Notes: generated by a model not told the origin, from the sequence alone. A stretch of DNA of 64,000 nucleotides from Okibacterium fritillariae (GCF_900167575.1 NZ_FUZP01000001.1:186001-250000), one strand, 5' to 3'; shown: positions 15,667 to 24,157, counted from the first letter of the stretch. Numbers and translations: made by a program.

Positions 15667-16388
15667 TGGCGGGGGAGGGGCTGCCGGTCTCGCGTGAACC
15701 GGGAACGGTGTGGAGGGTCGGCTACGCACCGAACCCGTGGGAGTGGACGGACTGGAAGTTCGCCAACACGGACGGCCGCTTCGACGGACGGTGGGATGAC
15801 CCTGCAGGACAGTACCGAACGCTGTACGTCGCGGAGAGTGCCATAGCCTGCTTTATCGAGGTGCTGGCTAAGTTCCGTCCAGACCCGCGGGTTGCGGAGG
15901 GCCTCGGCGAGATCGAATCTGATGACGTCGACGAGATTGCGTTCCCGACCCTATCGCCCGGGAGTGTGTCGACGGACTGGATCGAGAACCGGCGGATTGG
16001 CAGCGCCACGCTTCGGGGTGCCTACGTCCAGGTGACGCACGCCGCGGCCGTCGCATCATTACGGCCCGACTGGGTGTCCCCGGCGCGGCGACTGGGCGTG
16101 ACCGAATTCGACACGTCCGCGTTGAAAGACTCTGGATCCCGCGCCCTCACGCAAGCCATATCACGCTATCTCTACGAGACGACGGTCGAAAGCCAGCCGG
16201 CCTATAGCGGTGTTGAGTTCGCCTCGAGACACGGCGACGACCTACGACTCTGGGCGATCTTCGAATACCCGAACCATGCGCTCGTTTCGCCCGAACTCGC
16301 TGACATCACGGATGAACCGCTCACGGCAGCTCATCCAGCCCTTCAAGAAGCGATGACCCTGTTTCAGCTCACCTGGGTCGACCAATGA
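15666..16388 (+). CDS. RES-domain toxin
   Basis: 240 residues with the RES-domain landmarks: an early Arg (VWRVG), GRFDGRWDDP, the acidic YVAESAIACFIEVLA and a late Ser (YSGVEFASRHG). RES toxins attack NAD+; this is family knowledge. The domain is longer than minimal RES toxins. The order antitoxin-toxin with a one-base overlap is typical. A third gene overlaps its end. Confidence 0.85.
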   Translation: MAGEGLPVSREPGTVWRVGYAPNPWEWTDWKFANTDGRFDGRWDDPAGQYRTLYVAESAIACFIEVLAKFRPDPRVAEGLGEIESDDVDEIAFPTLSPGSVSTDWIENRRIGSATLRGAYVQVTHAAAVASLRPDWVSPARRLGVTEFDTSALKDSGSRALTQAISRYLYETTVESQPAYSGVEFASRHGDDLRLWAIFEYPNHALVSPELADITDEPLTAAHPALQEAMTLFQLTWVDQ

Positions 16389-16759
16389 CCGAAGTCATCA
16401 TCCGTATTGGTGACTGGGAGCACGAATGCTGCGGCGAGGCGGTCGAGGTGAATCAGATCGTCGAATTCAGATGCCTCACGCTCCGGCGGGCGTCGGGCGA
16501 GGAGCAGCTTGTCGAGACTCATCATGACAGCGAGCCGGATGTCTATGTTCGAGGCCGGGTGAGCGAGATCTCCGTCGTCGATGGCGCGGGAGTGCAGCGC
16601 TCAATCGTCCGCGTTCCGAGCGGATTGGCCCTTCGTGGTTTCGATCCGCGGGACGACGGCCACCTCGAGGAACAGCACACAGGCGTGGTCGTCGACGCCA
16701 TGCTGGACGACTTCGACGTGAAGGTCATAGCAAACGAGATCTCGAAGGAGTCCACGTAG
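16385..16759 (+). CDS. Third gene of the RES operon, DUF6578-like
   Basis: 124 residues, overlapping the toxin stop by 4 nt (ATGA). The N-terminus (IRIGDWEHECCGEAVEVNQI) resembles small DUF6578-type proteins with a GDWxxECCG motif; this recall is uncertain. A fragment matching its DDGHLEEQHT region lies at about 31.67 kb. The role is unknown; coupling to a toxin gene suggests a modulator or a passenger. Confidence 0.6.
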   Translation: MTEVIIRIGDWEHECCGEAVEVNQIVEFRCLTLRRASGEEQLVETHHDSEPDVYVRGRVSEISVVDGAGVQRSIVRVPSGLALRGFDPRDDGHLEEQHTGVVVDAMLDDFDVKVIANEISKEST

Positions 16760-17069
16760 CTGCTGGCATCCAGGTTGACAAACTACTGAAAAGCGCGACG
16801 TTTATGTTTCTGAACCATTCCAGTTGTCGTGGCCGAGCAGGGATCTTGATAGGCACTGAGTGGAGTCTCGGCAAATAGTGGGCTGGCCCACGTATGTCTG
16901 CTGGTTGCGCCAGGTACAACCCAGGCGCGATCCCGCCGCACTTATGTCCGATAGGGGATGGTTCGCCGGACGTTTTCCACGTGAAACAAAATCGTCGACG
17001 GTGTGCGGATCGATTCGCTTGGTGGCGTGCTGATCTGAGCGTTCAGTGGCGTCGCAGCTTGCGCGGCTC
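16760..17069. other. Gene-free stretch with repeat copy
   Basis: No coding region seen. It contains the long-form array repeat at 16946-16987, followed by a CGCTTGGT block. Confidence 0.6.
16946..16987 (+). repeat. Array repeat, long form
   Basis: GTCCGATAGGGGATGG, CCGGAC at 21-26 and CCACGTGAAAC ending at position 42. The distal arm forms most of a CACGTG-centred palindrome that resembles, but does not equal, a parS site. Confidence 0.9.
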
Positions 17070-18038
17070 TCAGGCGGAGGTCGTGATGACGAGCTTGCCA
17101 TGAACTCCACGGGCTTCCAGCGCGGTGTGGGCTTCGGCGGCGCGAGACAACGAGAATGTCCGGTCTAGTACGGGCCGAAGCTCGCCGCGCTCGACTCGAG
17201 TGGTGAGGAGTTCGAGGTCGAGCCGACCAGGGTTCCCGCGGAAGAAACGGATGCGCCTGGAGCCGAAGACCCCGCTGGCGGTGATCGCGAGTAGGCTGCG
17301 CGCCGGGGCGTCCGCGTCGACCGCGATCGAGACCATCCTGCCCCCCGGTGCTAGAAGACGCCGGAAGGAGAAGAGACTGCTCCCGTGCGCATCGAAGACA
17401 ATGTCGAACGCGCCTAGCTGTGCTGGCGATGTTGCCCGGTAGTCGATCACCGCGTCAGCTCCCAGGTTGCGGACGAACTCCGAGCTCGACGCGCTGGCGA
17501 GTGCCGTCACCGTAGCTCCGAGAGACTTCGCGAGCTGCACTGCCACGCTCCCCACGCCACCCGCTGCACCGCGCACGAGCACCCGCTCGCCGGGTTGCAC
17601 CTTGGCGTGATCGACTAGAGCAGTGTGGGCAGTCGTGCCGCCCGCGATGAGTGTCACAGCCTCCTCCGCAGTCAGGTTGCCGGGCGCCCGGGCGATCTGG
17701 GTTGCAGGTACGCTCACCCATTCGGCAAGCGAGCGAGGACCTCGTCGGGGGTCCACCGCCCCCCATACTCGGTCGCCGATCGATAGACCGTCAAGATCGG
17801 GATCAGCCTCAACCAGGGTGCCGACGAAGTCGATACCGAGCTGCTTGGGGAAGCGTCGGCCGGTGACGAGCGCGAGCTTGCCCGACCTGAGCATCAGGTC
17901 GGCACCATTAACCGATGTGGCATCGACTCGCACAACGACATCGCCCGCTCGCGCCACTGGCATCGCCACATGTCTTTCGTGCAACACCTCCGGGCCGCCG
18001 TAGCGGTCGAACACGACTGCGCGCATACTCTTTTCCAT
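17070..18038 (-). CDS. NAD(P)H:quinone-oxidoreductase-like medium-chain dehydrogenase
   Basis: 322 residues of the zinc-free MDR/quinone reductase type: VVFDRYGGPEVL at the start, TSVNGADLMLRSG, and the nucleotide-binding RGAAGGVGSVAVQLAKSLGA. The catalytic-zinc cysteines are absent, as expected for this branch. ATG 18038 has GAGGAG 6 nt upstream; the frame to 18119 is non-homologous. It is divergent from a TetR gene, so it is probably repressed by it and may reduce a reactive carbonyl or quinone. Confidence 0.85.
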   Translation of the reverse strand: MEKSMRAVVFDRYGGPEVLHERHVAMPVARAGDVVVRVDATSVNGADLMLRSGKLALVTGRRFPKQLGIDFVGTLVEADPDLDGLSIGDRVWGAVDPRRGPRSLAEWVSVPATQIARAPGNLTAEEAVTLIAGGTTAHTALVDHAKVQPGERVLVRGAAGGVGSVAVQLAKSLGATVTALASASSSEFVRNLGADAVIDYRATSPAQLGAFDIVFDAHGSSLFSFRRLLAPGGRMVSIAVDADAPARSLLAITASGVFGSRRIRFFRGNPGRLDLELLTTRVERGELRPVLDRTFSLSRAAEAHTALEARGVHGKLVITTSA

Positions 18039-18171
18039 CTGGTTCTCCTCATCGCACTCATAAATGGTGTGGCTTCTCCACTTACGGCACGGTAGCATCA
18101 ATTGGGTAGTACTCACCACTTATTAGCAGCGGCCCGCTGACATGGCTCGCGACGAGGAGAGAGGGCGGGGC

Positions 18172-18774
18172 ATGGCACATGCGCCTCGCCGCCTGCGGGC
18201 GGATGCAACACGAAACCGGGCACTGATCCTCACCGCCGCGCGCGAGGCGTTCGTTGAGAACGGACTCCACGTCTCCATGGCTGAGATCGCGCGTAGGGCT
18301 GGGGTCGGATTCGCGACGGCGCAACGCCGTTTCCCCACAAAAGCGGACCTCATCCGCGAGATTGTCGCCGAGGAACTCGCCGAGCTACGCGACACTGCAA
18401 CCGATCCCGATTCGGCAACCCACCCGTGGGAGGCGTTCACCGAGGCGATTCGCGCATGCGCGGCGCACCAGGCCACGCAGCCCGGACTTGCAGGGGCGAT
18501 TGCCGATGCGGTGAGCGAAGCGGCCCATACAGATGCCACCGGCGGTATCAGCTCGATCTTCGCCGCCGTCACACAGCACGCACCCGGCTCCGGTGTGCTG
18601 AGTTCGGACATTACCCTGGACGACGTCTTGGCGATCTTGTACGGAAACGCCGGGGTGATTGCTCACTCGCCGGGTTCGGAACAACCTGCATCTGCTCGCT
18701 ACGTCGAAGTGGCGCTGCGGGGTATCCGTTCCGCACCGGCGCAAGGCGTGACGCCACCCGCGGTGCCGTCGTAG
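18172..18774 (+). CDS. TetR family regulator
   Basis: 200 residues with a TetR HTH (ALILTAAREAFVENGLHVSM, AEIARRAGVGFATAQRRFPT). ATG 18172 follows GAGAGGG at a good distance; ATG 18142 is an alternative without RBS. It is divergent from the oxidoreductase gene, and together they form a complete regulator/enzyme unit between repeats at 16946 and 19064. Confidence 0.85.
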   Translation: MAHAPRRLRADATRNRALILTAAREAFVENGLHVSMAEIARRAGVGFATAQRRFPTKADLIREIVAEELAELRDTATDPDSATHPWEAFTEAIRACAAHQATQPGLAGAIADAVSEAAHTDATGGISSIFAAVTQHAPGSGVLSSDITLDDVLAILYGNAGVIAHSPGSEQPASARYVEVALRGIRSAPAQGVTPPAVPS

Positions 18775-19216
18775 ACAAGCGCTCAGCTTGAACGCGTCCA
18801 AACCCTCACCCCAGAGCTCGTCGATGCCGCCAACGAAGCCTTCGCGTCTGCCAATGAGTGGTCCCAGAAGCACGCGATCAAGCGATGCGATCCACACTCT
18901 TCCGTGAATGGTCCATCGAAAAGGTTGTCTCACGGACGACTGTTCATGAGGCAGCCAAGAGTCAAGGCGCCTAGTTCCACCATTCGTATCTCAAGACGGG
19001 TGTTAACGATCTATGTGAAGCAGGCGGCTTTCGCGTTTGGGTTCATGCTCAGCTGTAGACCCTGCCCGATAGGGGATCGTCCAGCGGACACTTTTCACGT
19101 GGAATCAGCCGTGCCGCTTGGTTTTCGCTCCGCGGCCGGTGACCCGTTCATTCAAGGCTTTGCTCTTGCGTCATCTTTGGCATCACGCAGTGCTGACCCT
19201 TTGAGAGGATGCAGAG
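18775..19216. other. Gene-free stretch with repeat copy
   Basis: No supported coding region. It contains the array repeat at 19064-19106 and the RBS region of the next gene. Confidence 0.55.
19064..19106 (+). repeat. Array repeat, long form
   Basis: GCCCGATAGGGGATCG, CGGAC at 22-26, and TTTTCACGTGGAATC at the end. The CACGTG core makes a nearly complete palindrome. Confidence 0.85.
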
Positions 19217-20086
19217 ATGACCGGAGATAACGCGATGGGCCAGGCTCGGGCACGTATTGCGGCGGGCCGGCGGCACTCCGTCGCGGTGGCGTCAGGGGGA
19301 GTGGTTCTGACGGCCGGCCGGGGGTCATCGGGAGAGCGCGACGTGGCGGAGTGGCGCGACATCGTCGCCGTGGCGGCCGGCAACGTACACACGGCCTCTA
19401 ACACAGGGCGCTCCCATACGGTCGGTCTGCGTGGTGACGGCACGGTGGTCGCCGTCGGGTGGAACTCGGACGGACAGTGCGACACCGACGGTTGGACCGA
19501 CGTCGTGAAGGTCGCGGCCGGCTGGCGGCGCACCGTGGCTGTGCGTGCCGACGGAACGGCTGTGGCAGCCGGTCGGCAGAGTGAAGGCGCGAACGCCATC
19601 GGCGATTGGAGTGATCTGGTCGCCATCAGTGCGGGGGACTGGCATACTGCCGCGATTCGTGGCGATGGGACGGCCGTCGCCGTCGGCAACGGCCGTCGAG
19701 GGCAATGCGCAGTCGACGGATGGCGCGGGCTGCGGGCGATCAGCGCCGGTTACCTCCATACGGTTGGTCTCACTCGCGACCATCGGGTGCTTGCCGTCGG
19801 CGATCGGATGGCGGGAATCTCGGACGTCACTGCGTGGCGGGATGTCGTCGCGATCTCTGCGGGCAGTGCTCACACGGTCGCGGTTCTGAAAACGGGTCGC
19901 GTGCGCGCGGCGGGGGACAACAGTCGAGGTCAGTGTGACGTGGCCGCATGGACCGAGGTCGTGGCCGTGGCGGCAGGGTCGACGCATACCCTCGGTCTTC
20001 GTTCGGATGGATCGGTGCTCGCCACCGGCAACAACGACGATGGACAATGCGATGTCGCGGGGTGGCACGCGGCAAGCATCATGTGA
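19217..20086 (+). CDS. RCC1-like beta-propeller protein
   Basis: 289 residues made of about seven copies of a 36-38-residue unit. A typical unit reads VAISAGSAHTVAVLKTGRV with the recurring elements SAG/AAG-xxHT-V-L, DGTVVAVG and GQCDV-W. This is the regulator-of-chromosome-condensation fold; in bacteria such proteins are mostly uncharacterised binding platforms. There is no signal peptide or membrane helix, so it is probably cytoplasmic. GCAGAG precedes the ATG. Confidence 0.8.
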   Translation: MTGDNAMGQARARIAAGRRHSVAVASGGVVLTAGRGSSGERDVAEWRDIVAVAAGNVHTASNTGRSHTVGLRGDGTVVAVGWNSDGQCDTDGWTDVVKVAAGWRRTVAVRADGTAVAAGRQSEGANAIGDWSDLVAISAGDWHTAAIRGDGTAVAVGNGRRGQCAVDGWRGLRAISAGYLHTVGLTRDHRVLAVGDRMAGISDVTAWRDVVAISAGSAHTVAVLKTGRVRAAGDNSRGQCDVAAWTEVVAVAAGSTHTLGLRSDGSVLATGNNDDGQCDVAGWHAASIM

Positions 20087-20264
20087 TCGGGGCTCGTACC
20101 ATCCATGAGGTAAGTCATTAGGCGAGAGGTCGACCGTGCGGCCGGGCATAGTGGGCGCGGAGAACCAGCCACTTTCGCAAAGGATTGGGTTGGAGGTTCG
20201 CTGTCGGGGAGATGTCGGGTTGGTGTCGTGGCCCGAAACCCTCTCGGTTCGTAGGGTTGGGGCT

Positions 20265-20750
20265 ATGAATGAGACACGAATCGTGGAGCTGCGAAAAGCT
20301 CGTGGATGGACTCAAGAGAAGTTGGCCGAGATGAGTTCGGTGACGGTGCGCACCATTCAGCGGTTGGAGGCCGGCAGCGACGCCAGTCTCGAGACCCTGA
20401 CTCTCTTGGCTCGCGCCCTGCAGGTGCCTGTGCGTGACCTTTTCGCTGACATCCAGGACGCCACGCTCGATGATGCCGTCACCAACCTTGACAGGCGGAC
20501 CGCGCTGCAACAGGAAAGGCGGCGAACGATCACCAAGGGCCTCGAGAGCCTGTACTACGGGGTCGGGGCTCTGTTGACGTTGGGTGTTCTGGCTGCCATA
20601 GCTACCGACCTGTGGCCCAATATCGCGCTACTCATTGTTCCGGGCTACTGGGTGGGCGGGTGGCTTCTGTCGATCTTCCTGCTCTTCGTTGTCGTCGGAC
20701 CGCGCCTCGATCGGAAGTACCCGCTCTCGATCCAACGTGCGACGGAGTAG
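20265..20750 (+). CDS. XRE-type HTH protein with C-terminal membrane helices
   Basis: 161 residues, paralogue of 2516-3049: HTH (VELRKARGWTQEKLAEMSSV, IQRLEAGSDASLETLTLLA), two hydrophobic helices (about 95-145), and a conserved tail LDRKYPLSIQRATE. A TAGGGT hexamer lies just before the ATG, so it may be leaderless. The tail is also found as a remnant at 2290-2356. Confidence 0.8.
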   Translation: MNETRIVELRKARGWTQEKLAEMSSVTVRTIQRLEAGSDASLETLTLLARALQVPVRDLFADIQDATLDDAVTNLDRRTALQQERRRTITKGLESLYYGVGALLTLGVLAAIATDLWPNIALLIVPGYWVGGWLLSIFLLFVVVGPRLDRKYPLSIQRATE

Positions 20751-20781
20751 CCGCCGGGCGTGCTGAGCGTCCGAGGGCAGA

Positions 20782-20807
20782 GTCCGATAGGGGATCCCTG
20801 GCCGGAC
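20782..20807 (+). repeat. Array repeat, short form
   Basis: GTCCGATAGGGGATCC with CCGGAC at positions 21-26. No CGTGAAAC arm follows. It lies 31 nt behind the XRE stop. Confidence 0.9.
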
Positions 20808-20944
20808 GGTGGCGTTGCGCCGGCATGGTGCGGTGTCTTCAACGAGCGGCTCGAGTGTGAAGGTTGCGCGTGTCGCCGATGGGGCTCGCGGTAAGCGATA
20901 CCCGGCCAACAGCGACAAGCGTTTGTATAGGCAAAGATCGACGT

Positions 20945-21382
20945 ATGAGAATCGGAGAACTGTCTGCCCGGAGCGGGGTGAGCGCTCGGTCACTGCGGTA
21001 CTACGAGACCCAGCGCCTGCTGAGCCCGGGGCGCACTACGGGAGGCCAACGTGTCTACTCAGAAGAACAGCTCGGTTTCGTACTTCAGATCCAAGAGTTG
21101 TTCCGAGCCGGATTCTGCAGCTCAGTGATTCAGGAGCTATTGCCGGTTCTCGGCTCGTCCCGCCGAGACGCCGAGGAACTTCGCTCTGCATTTGATGCGG
21201 CCGCGGCCCGGCTCGAGAGCGAGAAAGAGTCGATTGAGGCAGAGCTTCTCGCGCTGAACGCTATGCGGTTGCGGCTGGGGCTTGCACCTGACACCCGTGT
21301 CAGCCTGCAGGGTGGTGGTCATGACTCTTCACCAGCCGCCGCGCCAGCTCCGTTTGATCATCGAGACCGACGACTTCGATGA
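20945..21382 (+). CDS. MerR family regulator
   Basis: 145 residues: MRIGELSARSGVSARSLRYY with the two-helix MerR wing (ETQRLLSPGRTTGGQRVYSE) and a coiled-coil dimer helix (ARLESEKESIEAELLALNAM). No cysteine metal site is seen. Its 3' end overlaps the VOC gene by 62 nt in another frame. It probably controls that gene. Confidence 0.85.
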   Translation: MRIGELSARSGVSARSLRYYETQRLLSPGRTTGGQRVYSEEQLGFVLQIQELFRAGFCSSVIQELLPVLGSSRRDAEELRSAFDAAAARLESEKESIEAELLALNAMRLRLGLAPDTRVSLQGGGHDSSPAAAPAPFDHRDRRLR

Positions 21383-21785
21383 GGCTGTTCGCTTCTATCG
21401 CGATGTTCTCGGGATGCCGGAGCAACCGGCGTTTGCCACCCAGGGAGATGATCGTGTGTCGATCTTGCAGGTAGGCGCTGCCACGATCGAATTGGCCACA
21501 CCTACGCACGTGCGTGCGATCGACGCGTTAGAGAAAGCTCCTACGTCTGATGGAGCGACGCTGCGTATCGCGCTCGAAGTGGCAGACACGGCGCTGGCGG
21601 TAGCGGCCTCGGAGGAGTCAGGCGCGGAGGTTCTTGCGCGACCCACGGATACGCCGTTCCAAACAATCAACGCACGGGTGCAGGGGCCCGCCGGTTGGCA
21701 GGTCACATTCTTCCAAGAAGTCGAGTCGCTTGAACAACGCGGAACACGAGAAGGCTTCACGACGGATGATAGACGCGTCCGATAG
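21321..21785 (+). CDS. VOC family protein
   Basis: 154 residues: LRLIIETDDFDEAVRFYRDV, then ILQVGAATIELATPTHV and GPAGWQVTFFQEVE at the end of the module. The start overlaps the MerR gene. The stop codon TAG (21783-21785) lies inside the array repeat that begins at 21777, so the last codons (GTC CGA TAG) are contributed by the repeat. It could be a drug- or metabolite-binding protein paired with the MerR sensor. Confidence 0.8.
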   Translation: MTLHQPPRQLRLIIETDDFDEAVRFYRDVLGMPEQPAFATQGDDRVSILQVGAATIELATPTHVRAIDALEKAPTSDGATLRIALEVADTALAVAASEESGAEVLARPTDTPFQTINARVQGPAGWQVTFFQEVESLEQRGTREGFTTDDRRVR

Positions 21786-21818
21786 GGGATGCTTGGCCGG
21801 GCACCCGACGCGTGAAAC
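21777..21818 (+). repeat. Array repeat, long form
   Basis: GTCCGATAGGGGATGC, CCGGGC at 21-26 and CGCGTGAAAC ending at position 42. It overlaps the last nine bases of the VOC gene and supplies its stop. Confidence 0.95.
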
Positions 21819-21980
21819 GGATCTAGTTGGCTAGCAAGGAGTACCGTGCTGTGTTCGCGCGGCTAGGCGCCGGCTTTCTTTGAGCGGTGTTTTTTCGATT
21901 CGCTACTTTTCATGTGACTGAGACGTTTTCGCTCGGGTTTGTCATGTTCTTGATGAGTGATCATGGTGAAGGGACCAGCG

Positions 21981-22598
21981 ATGAAAGAACGTGACATGTC
22001 CGACCTCGAGTCGGCAAACCCGGTCGCAGCCGACGGTGACGACAAGCTTCATGAGCTAGTGGGGCAGATGGCGCGTGCCGCTCGGCTCCAGGCCGGGGAG
22101 GAAAGGTCCGTGGAGGCGGCGACCTGGTGGAAGCGGCCTCGCGCCCTCCTACCGATTGGAGTCGTGAGCATCGTCGCGCTCACGGGCGGGGCGATACTCA
22201 TCCCGCTCACCCTGTCGGTCAGCGGCGTGCAGGTCGAACCCGACGTCGAGATCCCAATCGTCTATACGACAGACACCGGCGTGAACGTGAGTTGTCGCGA
22301 ACAGATCTTCTTCGGCGAACCGAGCGAACGCGACGAGGCGGATGTCCGCATCGCTGAATTCATGCGCACCCATGACTGGACGGGTATCGGCCAACGGATC
22401 TACGAAGACGCCCTCGCCACTCCGATCATCCCGGAACGCGACGGTGGCACGGAACCGGGTTTCGACCAAGCATCCTTCTCGGCCGCCGCGAGCCGGCTGA
22501 TCGAGGCGGAAATCCCCGCCTCTCTCCGAGGGGCGGGGGAAGAAGAGGGCACGGTCTACAGTTCGGCGACAGATTGCACGGGAGAGCTGCACCGATGA
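21981..22598 (+). CDS. Single-pass membrane protein, probable anti-sigma factor (copy 2)
   Basis: 205 residues, differing from the 3158-3775 product at about two positions (PIG for PIS before the membrane helix, and Asn for Asp in TGVNVS). RBS, start context and the ATGA overlap with the sigma gene are the same. Having two nearly identical anti-sigma/sigma sets means cross-interaction is almost certain. Confidence 0.7.
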   Translation: MKERDMSDLESANPVAADGDDKLHELVGQMARAARLQAGEERSVEAATWWKRPRALLPIGVVSIVALTGGAILIPLTLSVSGVQVEPDVEIPIVYTTDTGVNVSCREQIFFGEPSERDEADVRIAEFMRTHDWTGIGQRIYEDALATPIIPERDGGTEPGFDQASFSAAASRLIEAEIPASLRGAGEEEGTVYSSATDCTGELHR

Positions 22599-23218
22599 CT
22601 CGACCCGCCGCCCCAGACCCCGACAGCTGGGCCGAAACGGTCATCATTACCAACGCCGACGACCTTCTTCGCTATTTTCGTCGTCGCGTCGATGAGCCGG
22701 AGGATGCCGCCGACCTTTTGGGGCGAACATTGCTCGCATTGTGGGAAAGCGCGCGAAAAGTGCCTGCGGCTGACGAGGCGGCACGGATGTGGTGCTTCGG
22801 GATCGCACGCAACCTGCTTCGCGAGCATTACCGGAGTGCAACGAAACGCACGTCGATTGCGAATGCTCTGCGGGATTACCTTGCCGATTCTGCGTCAGTG
22901 GGCGAATCCGCGGACACGGTTCTCGACTCGGACCTGCAGGCACAGTCGGTGCGGCGAGCCGTTCGGCGACTTGATGAGCGCTCTCGGGAGCTCGTCATCC
23001 TGATCCATTGGGATGGTTTCAGCATCGCGCAGGCGTCACGGATTCTGTCGATGAATGCATCTACCGCGCGCACCCGATACGGCCGCGCGCTGCAGCGGCT
23101 CCGCAACGAGCTGGACGGCCTTTCCTTCGCGGACGACGCAGGCGACACACCGTTAGGAGGCGGCGGAGGCCACATTGATCGCCTACACGCTCGATCCGCC
23201 GGCGTTACTGACCGATAG
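22595..23218 (+). CDS. ECF-type RNA polymerase sigma factor (copy 2)
   Basis: 207 residues, about three substitutions against copy 1: Tyr for Cys in ALRDYLADS, and ASRIL for AARLL next to the region-4 HTH. Region 2 and 4 motifs are intact. The substitution near the recognition helix could alter promoter choice, but this is not shown. Confidence 0.9.
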   Translation: MTRPAAPDPDSWAETVIITNADDLLRYFRRRVDEPEDAADLLGRTLLALWESARKVPAADEAARMWCFGIARNLLREHYRSATKRTSIANALRDYLADSASVGESADTVLDSDLQAQSVRRAVRRLDERSRELVILIHWDGFSIAQASRILSMNASTARTRYGRALQRLRNELDGLSFADDAGDTPLGGGGGHIDRLHARSAGVTDR

Positions 23219-23239
23219 AACCAATGAAGGCTCAGGTGT

Positions 23240-23281
23240 GTCCGATAGGGGATGCTTAGCCGGGCACCCGAGACGTGAAAC
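23240..23281 (+). repeat. Array repeat, long form
   Basis: GTCCGATAGGGGATGC, CCGGGC at 21-26 and GACGTGAAAC ending at position 42. It lies 21 nt after the sigma stop. Confidence 0.95.
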
Positions 23282-23322
23282 GGATTGGTCCTCGAGCGAC
23301 CGCTCTCATAGAGTTTTCGTGT

Positions 23323-23955
23323 TCAGCAGCTCGAGTGGACCACAGTTGCCGTCTCGCCATCGATGAGGAGTGCTTGATCGTCGCGGAGGGGAATCAAGGG
23401 GTATTTGTCGCCGAACGTGTCCAGGGTTTCGCGGATGAGCTCAGGTGGGTAGGGCGGGAGCTGCCCATCGGCGTGTGGAATTACCGTTTTGTCGATCAAA
23501 GCCAATCCAGCGAAATCCGTGAGAGCGGGCCCGTCTGCAGGATCGTCCATCAATGAGGCTGGGGTTACATCCGGCCCAGCGATGATCGACCCTGCGCTGG
23601 CGCCGACGTACGGCAACCCTTTTCGCACGTGTTCAGTAAGCACGGCGGAATTGCCCGTTGTTTGCAATGCCTCGAGGAGCGCGAACGTGCTTCCGCTCGC
23701 GACGTAGACCGCATCGAGCTCTGCAAGCATTCGATCAAAGCGAGCAGGGCTTGTCTCGCGGGTGGTGATTCGCGTCACCCTGTGGACGAGTTTCTCCACG
23801 GACTCGCTCTCTGCCTGAACGAAGGGGGCCCCCGGGAAGGCGAGTTGCGCGTCGTCGATATAACCGATGTGGAGGGAGCTGGGCGTTGCGCTGGTCGCCC
23901 CGGCGAGGAAGGGGGCCATCGCTCCGATGTGGCGTGAGAGGAGGAGAATCTTCAT
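23323..23955 (-). CDS. Peptidase E-like (S51) protein
   Basis: 210 residues with the class-I-glutaminase-like fold of family S51: ELDAVYVASGSTFALLEAL, the nucleophile segment GASAGSIIAGPDV, and IDKTVIPHADG. Peptidase E cleaves Asp-X dipeptides, and relatives process cyanophycin dipeptides; the specificity here is open. It is the only gene between the repeats at 23240 and 23988, giving a 0.75-kb one-gene unit in minus orientation. Confidence 0.8.
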   Translation of the reverse strand: MKILLLSRHIGAMAPFLAGATSATPSSLHIGYIDDAQLAFPGAPFVQAESESVEKLVHRVTRITTRETSPARFDRMLAELDAVYVASGSTFALLEALQTTGNSAVLTEHVRKGLPYVGASAGSIIAGPDVTPASLMDDPADGPALTDFAGLALIDKTVIPHADGQLPPYPPELIRETLDTFGDKYPLIPLRDDQALLIDGETATVVHSSC

Positions 23956-23987
23956 GCCAGCACGCTAGCGACCGCCCCCGACACTCT

Positions 23988-24013
23988 GTCCGATAGGGGA
24001 TCGTTCACCGGAC
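23988..24013 (+). repeat. Array repeat, short form with extended tail
   Basis: GTCCGATAGGGGATCG and CCGGAC, without the CGTGAAAC arm. The following 60 or so bases (GAGATCCGCGCA, GGCGTGTC, GTGAATC) also match the sequence behind the copy at 28803. Confidence 0.9.
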
Positions 24014-24157
24014 GCCTTTCTCGCCGGTCGAGATCCGCGCAACGGCGTGTCCTGTGAATCGCAGCGCTAAGTGGCCGCGTTTTCACACGCTATTTGGCGC
24101 CCCGAACCCGTTTGAGGTCGCATTCAAATGGAGGTTCACCCAAACCGGATCACCCGG

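Larger units (their letters stand above)
21917..23224 (+). repeat. 1.3-kb duplicated block, copy 2
   Basis: Nearly identical to 3094-4401 (offset 18823). Similarity fades just upstream of the shared leader and just downstream of the sigma stop, so the flanking repeat elements themselves are not part of the near-identical stretch. Confidence 0.95.
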
